Origin: Corinectria fuckeliana
Taxonomy: Eukaryota; Ascomycota; Sordariomycetes; Hypocreales; Nectriaceae
Direction: 5' to 3'
NCBI GenBank assembly: GCA_019137255.1
Contig: WPDH01000247.1
Coordinates: 1-64,000, forward strand
Length of the DNA stretch: 64,000 nucleotides
Below are positions 48,274 through 60,120 of the stretch, in pieces. The translations under genes and the position numbers were made by a program. The notes under the pieces were generated by a model. That model ran no database searches and was not told the DNA's origin. It worked only from the letters and a program-made list of their open reading frames with translations. Position 1 is the stretch's first letter. Every line of letters starts with the position of its first letter.

Positions 48274-48848
48274 TCAGGCGCCGTGGCCCAGAATGTTCAT
48301 ACCATACATAGTTTCTCTGTGATCACACCGACGGATTAACCTACAGAGGCATCGTTGTTCGCTTTCAGGCTGGGCTTCGTATGTGTACGAGGTGCTAGTA
48401 TACTGGTCCGGCATCCAGTAGAATCTCAGCTCTTCATCCTGTACGCTCACACCCAGCGGTTTCTGCGTTGGCCTAATGCTAAAAGAACTCTCTATAAGAA
48501 ACGGAATGTCCGCCAACGGAGTCATTGTCTCTACGTCGACAAGCGCCACGCTGCTCAGGTTGCATCCGCCGATAGTATCGATCGTTTCCGAGGCGCACCA
48601 TTCCTCTAGGCTCGAGGGTATCGACCCTCAAATGGGATGCTGGTGATCTTCTTCCAGATTGTTTAGCGGCCAAGGGTTCGAAGAGTTCGATGATCTGTTT
48701 CCTGTCTGAGGCAGCGTGTGGCGCGGAGAGTGGCGATGAAACGAAGTGTTTCATTTCCAAAGTATATGATATCGAATAAGGTGGTAAAGACTCGGGCAGG
48801 ACTTCTCTCGGTGTGGGACAGAGTGAGAAGCAGGAAGTCATAAGTCAT
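48274..48848 (-). CDS. possible small hypothetical gene, structure unresolved
   Basis: Two protein-like frames lie in tandem on the minus strand: an ATG-led 61-codon frame at 48663-48848 (MTYDFLLLTLSHTERSPARV) and a frame at 48274-48610 (NLSSVALVDVETMTPLADIP through FYWMPDQYTSTSYTYEAQPE). The second can be opened by a CTAG acceptor near 48608, but I could not find a good donor to join them. I do not recognise either piece. It may be one small spliced gene or a remnant. Confidence 0.2.
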
Positions 48849-49298
48849 GTGTGGTAAGAATGGGATAGACAGACAGCAAAGTCTTGTTTGAGGTCTTCAA
48901 AGTTCCGAGACTGTGCCCGAATGATAAGAACCCGGGCTGAATGGTGAAATCTCATATATATATAGCTTAGCAATCTCTATAGGCATACATAACGCAAGGA
49001 CAGAGTAATCCATGACGGTCTGGGGTAACGACCGCAAATCATTTCTCGGCTGCTCAAATCCCCTGCGACTAAAGATAAAAAATCATCTCTTCATGCTCAT
49101 CCACCTCTTCATAGTAGTCAGAAAAATCCTCATCATCGCCCATATCTTCATAGCCACTCAGATCATCAGCTCGACTTTGTTGTAGAATTTCTGCCGCCAC
49201 GGCGGTGGAGAGATTGAGGTCTGCCTCGCTGCGCCCAATACAGGGCCCACAGCAGTTATTGCATTTTCCAGTCATAGCAAAATGTAATGCGCACTACG
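48849..49298. other. intergenic, acidic small frame noted
   Basis: A frame of 68 codons at 49069-49275 (minus) encodes a Cys-rich start (MTGKCNNCCGPC) and an acidic Asp/Glu-rich tail. It may be the C-terminal end of the LRR-like remnant next to it, or chance. No separate gene is claimed. Confidence 0.35.
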
Positions 49299-50165
49299 CT
49301 AATGTGAAGTGCTAAGCTGGCCTAAATACTGAATGTGACAGCAGTAGTCGTTGAGATCGCGTACTGTCCCATATGTTTTCGTTTTGTACCATGGCATCTC
49401 AAATTCGTCCCTGATATGAAGCTTCCAATGCGCCTGCTTCCAGCCTCGGCCGGCACGCTTCTGTTCATCAGGCTCAACCTCGAACAAATCGTCGCAGAAG
49501 CGGGCTTTAGATGAATGCATCTCGTTTCGAGTAACGAGCAGAACATGCTTCCAAGCACAAGACTGCAGTATTACCCGACCGAGACACAGCTTCCGTAGAG
49601 TATTTTTGTGACGCAGCAAGACTTACAGCAATTCCCCAATTGTGCACTCAACATCAAACAGCGATAGCTTCGTAAGATAGTCCCAGCTGATCTTAGAGAT
49701 AACATCAGTCAGCTTGGCCGAGACCCTACATTCGCCTCTGTCAAAGGCAAACCCCGGTAACTGGATCACCAAGCTTCGCAGCTCAGTCATTGGCTCAAGC
49801 AAGTCCCGTAAGATACCTGTCTGCAGCAGAGGCTCCAGCGGCTCCCTATCAATTGGGCTCCCCTGGATAGTCAATTCCAGGTGGTACAGTCGACGTAGGG
49901 GAGCAAAGAAGCGTTCCAGCTCCTTGCGGCCGCGGTCAAGAAAGCGCCAGTGGAACTCGCCAGCCTGGAAGTTTTTCAACTCGAGCCCAGCATCGGTGAC
50001 GGCTGACAACACCGTCTCGAGAGCTTTTATCCCATCGCTTTTCTCGCGAAGCCTCAAGTGGTCGTAGGCTCGACCCATGTTGTCATACCGCTCGAGAAGT
50101 CGACGTCCGCAAATAATGTCAATAGCCTGAAGGTGTGGAAGTTGATTAAAGGCCTCGTCAAACAA
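49299..50165 (-). pseudogene. LRR/F-box-like protein remnant with an in-frame stop
   Basis: Leucine-rich-repeat-like sequence of the kind found in fungal F-box/LRR proteins (PHLQAIDIICGRRLLERYDN, LRRLYHLELTIQGSP, LTKLSLFDVECTIGELL). A TAA stop at 49623-49625 is followed in the same frame by VLLRHKNTLRKLCLGRVILQ, which continues the repeat pattern. No N-terminal F-box could be found upstream, and the frame there closes without an ATG. It looks like a 5'-truncated, stopped copy. The stop overlaps a perfect splice donor (GTAAGT), so a 62-nt intron ending CTGCAG is conceivable, but removing it puts the downstream part in a poorer frame. Such proteins normally recruit targets to SCF ubiquitin ligases. 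Confidence 0.5.
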
Positions 50166-50839
50166 CCGCTTGTCCTTATCGCTATGCTACCGTTTGTGTA
50201 CCTCAAAATGCTTGTATATCAAGCCAGTGAAGTTTGCTTTCGCGTGATTTTCTGTCCTCATCTCAACCAAGAAGAAGTTTTATACGAGGCCTTTCACCTT
50301 CCACCCAAGTTTCTACTGCTGCTAGACGACTGTACCTTTGAAGACAGTGCCGGTACAATGAGGTATAGGGTTTCTGCCCTTAAAGTTACTACATTCACTA
50401 ATAGAGAATGACGCAGATACTGTGGCGTACGGGACGGCTACGATAGCGTTTCCTAGAATGAACACCTCCCCGGTTTGTAACCCACCGGCCGTCGTCATGG
50501 AAGGCAATTGGTGATGAATACTTCACATACTCGAAACCCCTCCTAAGAGTCTTATGTCTAGTCATGGATCGGTGACCACTAAATCAGGCGGCTTCTCTCT
50601 ACCGTCTGTGTCTGTGAGGTTCCACAACTCATCTGAAAATAGCAGCGTATTATGTGCAACGATGGCGCGAATGGCACGATTTGCCTACCTAAGGCATCCA
50701 AGATAGTGAAGAGCTCGTTGCATCGCGACCTTTGTTTGTTTGTATGTTGAAAGCTTCGCTCTATTTATATTTCAAATTTAGAAATTGAATTTAATAGGCG
50801 CCCCCTCGCTGTAACTTCCTTTGCCGGCATTAGACGTAG
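50166..50839. other. intergenic, no gene seen
   Basis: Spacer between the LRR-like remnant and the regulator gene. It could hide lost 5' exons of the remnant, but none is convincing. Confidence 0.4.
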
Positions 50840-52571
50840 TTACCTGATGGTTATAGCGCCTGAACTACACCCACATGCCGTAAAATACCATCCTAGCGAC
50901 CGTTCAATATTCCTTAATTTCGGAGATATCTCGACCCCGTGTTTATTATCTATCATGGTCAGCAAAGGCGTGGCCATCTGCGAGCTCTTGTCAACCCCCT
51001 CCAAGATCTCCTTGACGCCCTGCCGCACATCATCGTCGTGGCACTTGTATAGTAGAAACACGAGCGGCCGGATAATAGCATTGTCTATGATGGCAGCCTC
51101 GCTGGGCTTGTTGCATCCCTGCTGCAACTCCTGCGTGGTTCGCATCATGTCGAAATAGATGGGCTTGACGTCTGGCAAAACATTCGAGTCCCGGCGGTGG
51201 TGCAGATGGAGGCTTGTCAGCGTCTCGAGATAGAGCGTCTCCAGGGTGCAGGCCTGAAGGTACTTGTAGGGCTCTTTGACTTTCTCGCTTCTGGCAAATT
51301 GGAGAAGCGGCGCAAAGCTGCTGTGCCAGCGGTGAAGGGCTGCGAAGGGTGCGTCCCAGGCTGCATTATCAAGCGTTGGCTGTTGAAGGGGCCCAACGGT
51401 GAGACTGGATGATGAAATGTCGCAGGAGGATGACGCCTCCTCAGGAATAATGGCCTTCGTATGGTGAGCGAGAAAATGATGCGTTACGTCCCACCATCTT
51501 AGTGCCTGGGCCAGATCATGAAAGCACGCCGGCATGTCCTCCATGAGATACTTGTGCCCTTGACCCTGGCAGCACTTCTGCGACTTGTGGTCGACCCTGT
51601 AGCCGTCGAAGCCGACTTCCAGAGCCCAGGGATGGGTAGTGAGACGCTGTAGCATGTCGAAGAGGGCTGAGTCAAGAGCGGAGAATGGCAGTTGCGAGAA
51701 CGGTAAGCTCGTCTCCTTGCATCTCTGGTCAAAGTAGGTCTCGATGATTCGACGGCCGTGGTTGAAATGTGCAAACGCGGTCTGCAAGTCACCCCGTATC
51801 ATGTCGTAGGTTATGAACAGCATAGACACGACGGCTACCGTAAGCAGTGCGTTGGTCGTTGACTCAGCCTTTCCAATGACACGCAGGGCGCGGTTGTAAT
51901 GCACCAGGGACAGTGTATACTGCGCCTCATCGGCTACCGGGTCCGAATTGGGGTTCGTAAAGGCATTAGCCGCAGCCCCAATGGCACAGCACATCTCGCG
52001 GACGGCGACATCTTGCTGGGCGATCTGCGGGGTGAGGGCGGCGAGGGTGCTGACGGGGAGGGTACCAGCTTGCTCGTTGATGAATACGAAGAGGGAGAAG
52101 ATGTCCCACTGCTGCTGACTGTTGAAGATGGACAGGATGGAGTTGGGCTGGGTCAGGATGCGGAAATCAGACGATGCCTGGGGGTTGCCTGTGATCCCGG
52201 TGATGGGGAGGATGTCACAGGGGCGTGCTGCCGATATGCATCTCTGACAGGCCGGTCTTCCTTGGTCACATTTGATACGCCGGCGCCTGTTCCCGAGGTG
52301 TCAATCAAGGATGGAGCAGATGTTACGGGGGGCGGTGTGGGCGACAGACTTGCACTGTTTGCATCCGGTTCTAGTCTTGGGGGCCTTTGCTCTTGTAGCC
52401 CGGGGACGGCTTGGCAGAGGGAAAACGAATACACCTGCACCGGGAAGCTTGTTCTAGAGTGAAGAGGCCAGAGTTAGGATCAGTTGTCATGAATACTGGA
52501 GAGATCAAGCCGGATTCTAGAGCAGGCCCACCTTGGACCTTGATTGAGAGGCCATTTCCGAATTTGCTCAT
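50840..52571 (-). CDS. Zn2Cys6 transcription factor (Fungal_trans_2 type)
   Basis: Nuclear regulator. Exons 52539..52571, 52350..52453 and 50840..52286 give 527 residues in frame. The zinc cluster starts in exon 2 (RTGCKQCK) and finishes in exon 3 (RRRIKCDQGRPACQRC then ISAARPC), spacing 2-6-6-2-6, with the intron between the second and third Cys. The long C-terminal region has the pattern of the Fungal_trans_2 (DUF3468-like) group (YTLSLVHYNRALRVIGK, HFNHGRRIIETY). The first intron has a CTAAC branch point and a CTCTAG acceptor, but its donor (AAG|GTCCAA) is weak, so the first 11 residues are the least certain part. It is transcribed away from the acetyltransferase gene across a 533-bp shared upstream region. 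Confidence 0.83.
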
Positions 52572-53104
52572 GCCATCAGGCTGGAGCTATAGGACCTCGT
52601 AGCGGCTGTTAGTTGTCCAGCCATACACGACTAGATGTGAAGAGGTTGAAGGTAGAATCCCAGAATGACGAGCTCAGGGGCTAAGATCCAGGCTCGGATA
52701 CTCGGATCCCACGACAGATCCAGCCAATCATAGCCTGACATGTGCGAATTGCCTGTTCGGGTCAAGCCTAGTGGGACTTCCCTATACTAAGCGCTAATCT
52801 AGATCCTACAACTGTGGTCCTCCTAGGTAATTACTTCGCTCTTCGACAATGGACATGCGTACTTATTTCGTAGATGTAAAGATAGGGTCCATGGAGAAAT
52901 ACATAATACAGATTCCCTGCTAGATCGTTGATTGCCAAATCCTCCCGTAACTGTTCTTCTACCACCAGCTCAACCCCCTGACTTCAACACTAGAGCTATC
53001 TCCAGCATGGCCCCAAGCATGGAGAGCCCAGCACTTGCGCACTGCACCGTCGTGCGTCCGAGTAGTCAGTACGTCAAATCCCTTCCGAACTCTCAATTAC
53101 TAAT
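52572..53104. promoter_or_regulatory. shared divergent promoter of the regulator and acetyltransferase genes
   Basis: 533 bp between two start codons pointing apart. No coding frame is credible here. A bidirectional promoter is inferred from the arrangement alone; I did not find a CGG-type dyad that I would call the regulator's own site. Confidence 0.35.
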
Positions 53105-54601
53105 ATGCCCTCTACAGACTACCTTGACCGCATGTTTTACCTCCAGCACCGCGTAGGCGCTCAGTCGAACATCCTCGTCTCGGCGCACTACGCCCCGACA
53201 TCGTCCGCCAGCGATACCCGGCTATCAAAGGAGGTAGTTTTCTCGGCCATCCGTTCACTCATCACGAAGTACCCTGAGCTCAGCCTCATCGGGGTTCCGG
53301 AGCCGCTGGCCAAAACGGGACGCCACAGCCTGTCTCTCGCGGCGCTGCACGAGATCGATCTTCAGACTTGTGTTAGCTTCCTTGACGATGAACCGCCCAG
53401 TGTCAAGCCGGAAGTCATCGAGCGTCTTCACAACCAGTGGGACTGGACTGATGAGCTGTTCAACCCTCGGCAGCCGTGGTGGAAGGTGGTTGTTCTTGGT
53501 AGGCAGGAGGTCGTATTCATCTTCCACCATCTTGTCTGCGACGGTCGCTTCGGACACGTCTTCCACCGTCAATTCCTCGCCGCAATCAACTCTCACGAAG
53601 AGGCCGAAGAATCATCTTCACACATCATCAAGATTGACCCAGAGACGGTCAGGCTGTCCAAAGAAATGGAGGAATTCTGGGTCAGCCGCGCGTCTGTGCT
53701 ACACGTAGTTCACGTCTTCCTTTTACTCCTCCTCCTTCGTCTCTTCTTTGGAAGTAGATTCCTCTTCACTGGCCTTCCCGAGCCAAAGCCGTGCGGGGAG
53801 TACATCATGGCCGAGGCAAGTCCCGACCGACGCACGAAAACACGTACCATTTTACGACGCATCGCCGCGCCGAGGATGCAACGGTTCCTTGCCGCTTGCC
53901 GTGAAAACGGCACGACATTTACACCGCTCTTCATCATCATGGTCATGTGCACTCTGACCTCGGATTACTACCGAAAGGCCAAGGTGGGCATGATACACTG
54001 CGCCCTCGATATGCGATCAGTGTATCCTCGCGAGGAGGAGTCGACGCATTCGGGCAAGCTCCTTCAGTGTGCGGGAGGTAGTAGTAAGCTGAGCTTCCTG
54101 GAAAAGTATCGCCGCGTCTTTCCGTCAGACTCGAGAAGCAAGGAGGAGACCAATGGAAACGACAAGACAGACAAAGTAAATGTCGACAAGGCATGGGAGC
54201 TAATCCGAGAACACCGCAGTTACATAGCCAAGACCTTTGAGGGGAAAACACCACCCTGGCTGGTGGTGTTCCGGGCTGCCAACTCGGTGTCGGGTGACCT
54301 AGAGGGCACCTTGAGCTCCAACTTTCCAGCATTGGGTGCCAACCTGAACAACTCGTACCAGGTGTCAAACCTGGGAGTCTTCCTGACTGCGAAGCAGGAT
54401 GGACATTGGAAAATCGACGACATGAGCTTTTCGGCCTCTGCCATCAGTGGAAATCTTAGCTATAATATGTCTTTCAATATAGCCGGAGTGGAGGGTGGTG
54501 ATACTGTTATTGTTGCGTCCTACGAGGACGGGATCCTTACGGAAGACATGGTGTCTGAGATTCTAGATGCAACTCTTAAAAAGATGCAGGCCATCATATA
54601 G
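53105..54601 (+). CDS. alcohol acetyltransferase family protein (AATase-like)
   Basis: Member of the fungal alcohol acetyltransferase family (Atf-like, chloramphenicol-acetyltransferase/condensation fold), expected to move an acetyl or acyl group from CoA to an alcohol. Uninterrupted frame of 498 residues. The start PSTDYLDRMFYLQHRVGAQSN matches the family's N-terminus. The active-site motif HHxxxDG is present as HHLVCDG. A hydrophobic run (about residues 199-222, HVFLLLLLLRLFFG) sits mid-protein and may anchor it to a membrane. C-terminal family features include NLNNSYQVSNLGVF and MSFNIAGVEGGDTV. The adjoining divergent Zn2Cys6 gene is the obvious candidate regulator. Substrate is unknown. 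Confidence 0.85.
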   Translation: MPSTDYLDRMFYLQHRVGAQSNILVSAHYAPTSSASDTRLSKEVVFSAIRSLITKYPELSLIGVPEPLAKTGRHSLSLAALHEIDLQTCVSFLDDEPPSVKPEVIERLHNQWDWTDELFNPRQPWWKVVVLGRQEVVFIFHHLVCDGRFGHVFHRQFLAAINSHEEAEESSSHIIKIDPETVRLSKEMEEFWVSRASVLHVVHVFLLLLLLRLFFGSRFLFTGLPEPKPCGEYIMAEASPDRRTKTRTILRRIAAPRMQRFLAACRENGTTFTPLFIIMVMCTLTSDYYRKAKVGMIHCALDMRSVYPREEESTHSGKLLQCAGGSSKLSFLEKYRRVFPSDSRSKEETNGNDKTDKVNVDKAWELIREHRSYIAKTFEGKTPPWLVVFRAANSVSGDLEGTLSSNFPALGANLNNSYQVSNLGVFLTAKQDGHWKIDDMSFSASAISGNLSYNMSFNIAGVEGGDTVIVASYEDGILTEDMVSEILDATLKKMQAII

Positions 54602-57600
54602 ATCCAGGCTGTATACCTAGGCTTGTCGTGCTCGACGTTCATCAGCATATTTCGAGGCCATATATCAAAGGATTTGGTGAGGCTGATTGTACCTAGCTTA
54701 TGTTCTATCACAGCAAACTTGTGATTCCTCCTTTCGTTCACTGTAAATGGTGAAGGATCATGAAGCAGCGAGTGTGTAGCACTAGGGGTCGTTGTCCGAC
54801 GTGGAAACTAAATTTAGACATCTCAGTGATTTGCTAGCAATGGGTCTCTCGCGTAACTACCCAGTTGATCTGGCGTCTCAATAGTATCTGATAGTTTACT
54901 GTCCTCAACTCCTTGTCAGAGATTTTCCATCTCATTTATTGAATTAATAGGCTCCTCGATGAGAACTGAGGTAACTCTTGACCTTGTCGACTGTATAAAG
55001 TGCAAGTGACCTTGTCAGGCCCCTCGTGACTACGAACCGTAGTTGTAGTGGAGACTTCAGCATACCAGAGTTACCGAAAGCTGTGAAGCTAGTATAGTAT
55101 TGGAGCACAGAACAGGCACTGAGTTGTAGTGAAGGGCCGAGCTCTCGAGCTTTATATGACAAAGCCTTCAAATCTAAAATAACAGTTATTTGTAGCTTAC
55201 TTGGGAAAGAACAGGTAATGTCATCTTGACTCCAGTTACCATCTTGATTAGCGCTGGTGAAGCCCGGCCGTACTACGTTGTTTCTATGATGATCAAGGAT
55301 TATCCATGATATTTTACTGAATGCACAATGCAGTCATGATGATGTTCGTAATGTCATGACGGAGGCTGTATTATAGCTGGCAACTACTACTGAGCTTTGT
55401 ATCTTAAGTTAGGGCCAAGCTGTAGCGATAACACTTCTTGTCAAGTATACTAGATAAGTCTCGACGCCTAAAGACATACCTTGTGCTAGACAACAGCGTT
55501 CGAATTTGATACGGTACAGGCTTGGTAAGAAATTATGGGGAAGTGCGCGCGAAGGCATTCGGATTGTATATCTGCCTCAACGAGGGTGGCTAGGTTAACT
55601 GAGATGTAGATTGACTGAGCATTCGCCTAAGCCGAGAAAGCAGATTTATAGCCCGTCACTAACTATAGATCTAGCCATGACTTGGGAGTGCAACATGGCG
55701 GCAATCATGTCTGGGTGCATCTGAGAAAATATTTCAGTCGAGAACCGATGTGCTACGTGAGAGATGCCGATAATCAAGCGCTTTCAAATTAACATTTAAG
55801 CTACTGCCTGTTTGCAAGAGCGAAGGCTCGTGGGCTAGGATAGGATACGGGAGAAGCAAATCTCCGACTTCAAAGTCGTAGTCCTGTACTGAGCACTGGC
55901 TTCCTTGGGTGTGTTAGGATCTCTCAGTGACTACATCATCGACTTTGCAGACAGAGAGAATCGACGATTTCAGAGGCGGCATAGTTGATCGGTGTCTAGT
56001 TCCCGATGGCGAGGCTTGATATTGAACGCCACGGATGTGATTGCTCCTCCAAATGAGTCTGTTGATGCGAAAATTCATAGAAAATTAGTGTACAACAGAG
56101 AATGAGTGGAAGTATTTGAAGCGGAAGGTAGCAGTTAACAGTTGCCATTGATGATGGGACTGTTATGGTGTCTGGATGCGGGGACTGTTTGTAATGGATG
56201 GTAACGGTCGTGGTGAAGATGACACGGTCGCGATGAAGGCAAATGCCGTCATTCTACAGTGTTAACTCGGCCGATGGCGTGACTGCACTGGTACGACTGG
56301 TGCACAGAGCTAGGCGCTCTTAACACCACTGAGGTATCCCGTTCCGAACAGCCCAGGGGTTATCGAAGCATTCTGGCAAGAGGCGATGGAGGGTATGATT
56401 GATGGCGGCGCAGCGGGATATCATAGAAAGATTAGTAGTAGCAATGGGACGCTGCGCCCGTACGCGAGCTGGAACGACTGCCGCATCGTAGGTGGGTTGT
56501 GGGTATCTTGAAAGGAACCAGACATCGCTCATGGGGAACGACCGCAAGCAGTCACCGATGCAGCAGATCCTTGAGACACGCGCCGGTGATAAGGCAACCA
56601 GCAGCTGCAGCTCGGCCAGCTTACCAAATCCAGGCTGGGGCCACGACATACGGAAGGTGGCTTTGTCTCGGAGATTGTGTGAGAGGTGAGACGGTACGCG
56701 CCGTGTCCCGCGATAGCGCGTTGCCGCAGCTGCTGCAGGGAAGCAAGGGGTAGATATACGTGCTGGGGCGCTGCAGAATGCAGTCGAGAAAAGAGCAAGG
56801 AGAATTGAGGGATAATGCCAGATCTGAAAGGTTGATCGGCAGGGACGCGACATGTCAAATACCATGGCGTGAGGATCGCTGCAATGGCATTTGTGGAGAG
56901 CATCCACAGTGAATAACAAGGCTCGCTTAGCCAACCGGTCGATCAACAAAAGGAGGTCATAGCTAGATTAATAGTGGTTAGACCCCTTGAGAGAATATTT
57001 TCACGCTACGAGGATGATGAGGCCTGTGGATGATCTCGTGACAATAATGATCCACGGGACGGGGGCAAGGGGGATCCTGGTCTACACAGGGCTGGAGATT
57101 GGAGATTGGAGTCTGGAGATTAATTAAAGATAGCATTGCATGACTGCATCCTGAAATGGAACAACGCGCAGTAGCCTCGTGAATGAGTCGACAGCCTCCC
57201 CTTATCCTCTGGCTCTCATTGACTGCAAGAGTTTATGCTGGCAGTTTCAGGGCTCAGCCTTGCTGATCAGACGGCAAGATATCAGAAAGGGGAAGCTCCA
57301 AAAAGTCCATACATATGCGGTAGATAAGCACGAACTGGGAGGGAGAGTGTGGCGCCGGGGGGGGCTAAAAGGTGGCGAGGTGCATGGCGTGGATGCAGGG
57401 AATAGATTTGCAAGCTGCCAGCGCCACGGGAAATGCACTTATCCTTTGTTCCCAGGCGGTTCACTAGCCGGTGCTCATGCTGTAGCTAATTAGATACGTC
57501 TGGTAAAACCCATGGCAGTGAATAGAGCCGTCTCCACGTCATCTACTATGTACAGTGAATGCAGATTCGCGGGGATAAAAGCAACGTTTGGGTGTATCAT

Positions 57601-58606
57601 GGCCTTCCTAGTTGGGATTGCCTGCCTGCATGCATGCGTTCCCTTGCAGCCATGTAGCATGGGCAAATCTACGTATCTAAAGATGCCAGACTCCAGAGTC
57701 AGTTACTTGCATAATCCAGGTCCAGGCACGCAAGTCAGGTCCCTGATTAATGGTGGACCCGGCATCAGACCAACCTCCAAAACCTCCGATTTCTTCTCGT
57801 CAGCTCCTCTCCCAAGATCCAATCATGCTCCAGCCGAACCACCCAGAGGCCATCTCTACAAAGCCCGGCACGCGGCAGTGTCACCACAAAAGTCGAAAAG
57901 TCTTCTCCGGGACTACGCGATGCGGCCAAGCCCCGGCCCCCCAAGAGCGCAAAACCGCCGAAGCTATATCCATCGCGATTAGCGCGACCCCCTAATTCCC
58001 CCACATGGCGCGAACCAGTCTCGCGGGAGGCCCGGAGGCAAAAGCCCTGTGGCGCCGTAGAATCCTTGGGAAGGCTTGCCAGCATCGTGGCTTTTCCGTC
58101 AGGGGTAATGGGGCTGTTCCAGGCCTCTTCTTACAGTACGTAGGGAACGATCTGGTGGGCTTAGACCTGCTCCCAGGCTTGACGACTTCTTAGGTAACGC
58201 CAGCCCCATGCGAGTCCACGTATGAGGGCCTCCGATGACGGCTAGCAGACCGGATGGAACGATGCCCACATCAGCTCACGTGGCAACCGGAGTGTGAGGC
58301 TTGTTGCGAAATCTGGATCACCTCGATGAAGCTTCCTGATTCGTACTCAGTACCCTCTAGATGGATCCCCCCCTCCCTAGTCGGTTTCTTCCTAGATCTC
58401 AACGCAGTACATGATGTACAGTACGTACATGGCATTGCAGAAGCCGGTCCCGCAGAAAGGGCTCGCATACCTACTTTAAATCCCCGTGTGCAGCCCAGCC
58501 CAGCCCAGCCCAGCTCTTGTGTTTCCGTCTCTTGGAGGTTTGGCCATTTTCCCCCCTTTAACTTCGACGAAATTTCCAGCTTTCCGTCCTGCCCATAGCC
58601 GCAGCC
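54602..58606. other. 4-kb gene-poor stretch
   Basis: No gene can be supported. Longer open frames occur (56320-56949 minus; 57512-57982 plus), but they overlap frames on the other strand, the former starts with a non-ATG codon, and neither shows a family pattern or splice logic. The right end is the promoter of the rhodopsin-like gene, with a (CAGCC)n repeat and a TTTAAA element near 58475. Confidence 0.45.
58491..58515. repeat. (CAGCC)n short tandem repeat
   Basis: Four perfect CAGCC units followed by CAGCT, about 90-115 bp upstream of the rhodopsin-like start codon. It is pyrimidine-rich in promoter context and probably lies in the 5' untranslated region. Confidence 0.7.
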
Positions 58607-60120
58607 ATGTCGGCGCTGCTCACGGAGCTGTGGATCTGGTACGCCTTGACCGTGCTTGTAGTCGTAGCGCGAATGTACGTTTGTTCACTCACTCCCGTCT
58701 GGACTCCACCGGCACCGATCGACAGTGAACTGACCCCTTCCAGGATATCCCGGAGGCTGCTGTATGGATCGTTCAGAGGAACCCGCATCGATGATTATCT
58801 CATGCTCTTCACCATAGTACGCAGCATCACTCTAAGCCTCTCAACACTATGGCCGCTCTAATCTCCCTTTAGGTCACCTACACGGTGCTCCTGGTCGTCG
58901 TCAAAGTTCTCACCTACACGCCCACCAATCTCATCGACCCTGATGGTGCTCATGTCACGCTCACCGAGGCGGCCATCAAGGACAGGGAGTTCGGGTCCAA
59001 GCTGGTCATCGTCACGGAGCAAATGCAGATGATCACCATCTGGTCTGTAAAGGCCTGCTTGCTGATCATGTACAGTCGATTGACGTAAGTGCTTGTATTC
59101 TGAACAGCCAATATGTCGTCGGACGGCCTGGCTAACATGATGACAGGACGAGTCTGCGACAAAACTACCTAGTAAAGATCGTCTCCGGCTATGTGGTCTT
59201 CAGCTTCGTGCTCATGGAGGTGTTGTTCTTCGCTGCATGGTGTCGACCGTTTCATCACTACTGGAAGGTTCCAGCACCGAACAGTACGGTGTCCTGTCCT
59301 GTGTCGTCTGGCGAACCCCTGAGAGTTTCACTAACACCAATATACAGTCAACTGCTCGGCTGAGACAAACCACATGATTACCAACGCCGTCCTCAACATA
59401 TCTACCGACATCCTAATCATCGCCCTCCCCATGCCAGTCTTCCTGCAGTCGCAACTCCCTATCAAGAGAAAGGTGGTGCTCGTCGCCGTCTTCGCGCTGG
59501 GGGCATTCTCGGTCCGCCTCCCCCAAACCACACCTACACAACTTAACTAACACCTCTTGATATAGATCCTGGCAGCAGCCCTCAGTAAATACTACAGTTT
59601 GGGCGACCCCTACGGCTCCGAATGGATCTACTGGTACATCCGCGAAGTGTCCACCGCCATTATCACCGCCAACCTGCCCTTCACATGGACGCTGCTGCAG
59701 CGCATGTTCCGGCTGGGCTCGTTCCACGCCAAGTACGGCAAGTCATCAGGCCAGCGCACCGGCGACGCGCCGACGCGGCTGCGGTCCGCGTATGGGAACC
59801 TCGGCAGCCGCACGCACGAGGAGCGGAGGACGAGGCTGGGGACCGTCCACGACCCAGACGACTTGAGCCCGTCGGAGAGTCAGGAGCAGATCAACGCTGG
59901 CTACGGCATCCCACTGAAGATTTACCAGAAGAACGAGGTGCATATCACGACGGAGGAGGTGGGCAGCAAGGATGGAAGTGTGTCGCCGCAGCAGGGGCAG
60001 ACGGGACTCGGCGGTGGCCTGTTCTCGGTGGACGATAGTCCGACGGGCAGTGTGAGTGGGGGAAAGTCTACCAACGAGACGGAACTGGGCGTTGTTACAA
60101 AGGTCTATCATAGAGTGTAG
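58607..60120 (+). CDS. fungal rhodopsin-like (Pth11-related) integral membrane protein
   Basis: Seven-span membrane protein of the fungal rhodopsin-domain family, related in layout to Pth11-type receptors but without a CFEM domain. Six exons join in frame: 58607..58674, 58744..58816, 58873..59084, 59147..59283, 59348..59511 and 59566..60120, giving 402 residues. Family marks are RIDDYLMLFTI after the first span, the long extracellular loop before KLVIVTEQMQMITIWSVKAC, CRPFHHYW with the following NCSAETNHMITNAVLNISTD, and ANLPFTWTLLQRMF at the end of span seven. The hydrophilic C-terminal tail of about 120 residues is Ser-, Gly- and Gln-rich and likely cytoplasmic. Ligand and signalling partner are unknown. 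Confidence 0.87.

Noticed and set aside
56320..56949. 209-codon open frame on the minus strand
   Set aside because: It starts with a non-ATG codon, overlaps other open frames on both strands and resembles no family; probably chance.
57512..57982. 156-codon ATG-led frame on the plus strand
   Set aside because: Composition is Pro/Ser/Arg-rich with no domain or splice logic, and another frame overlaps it.
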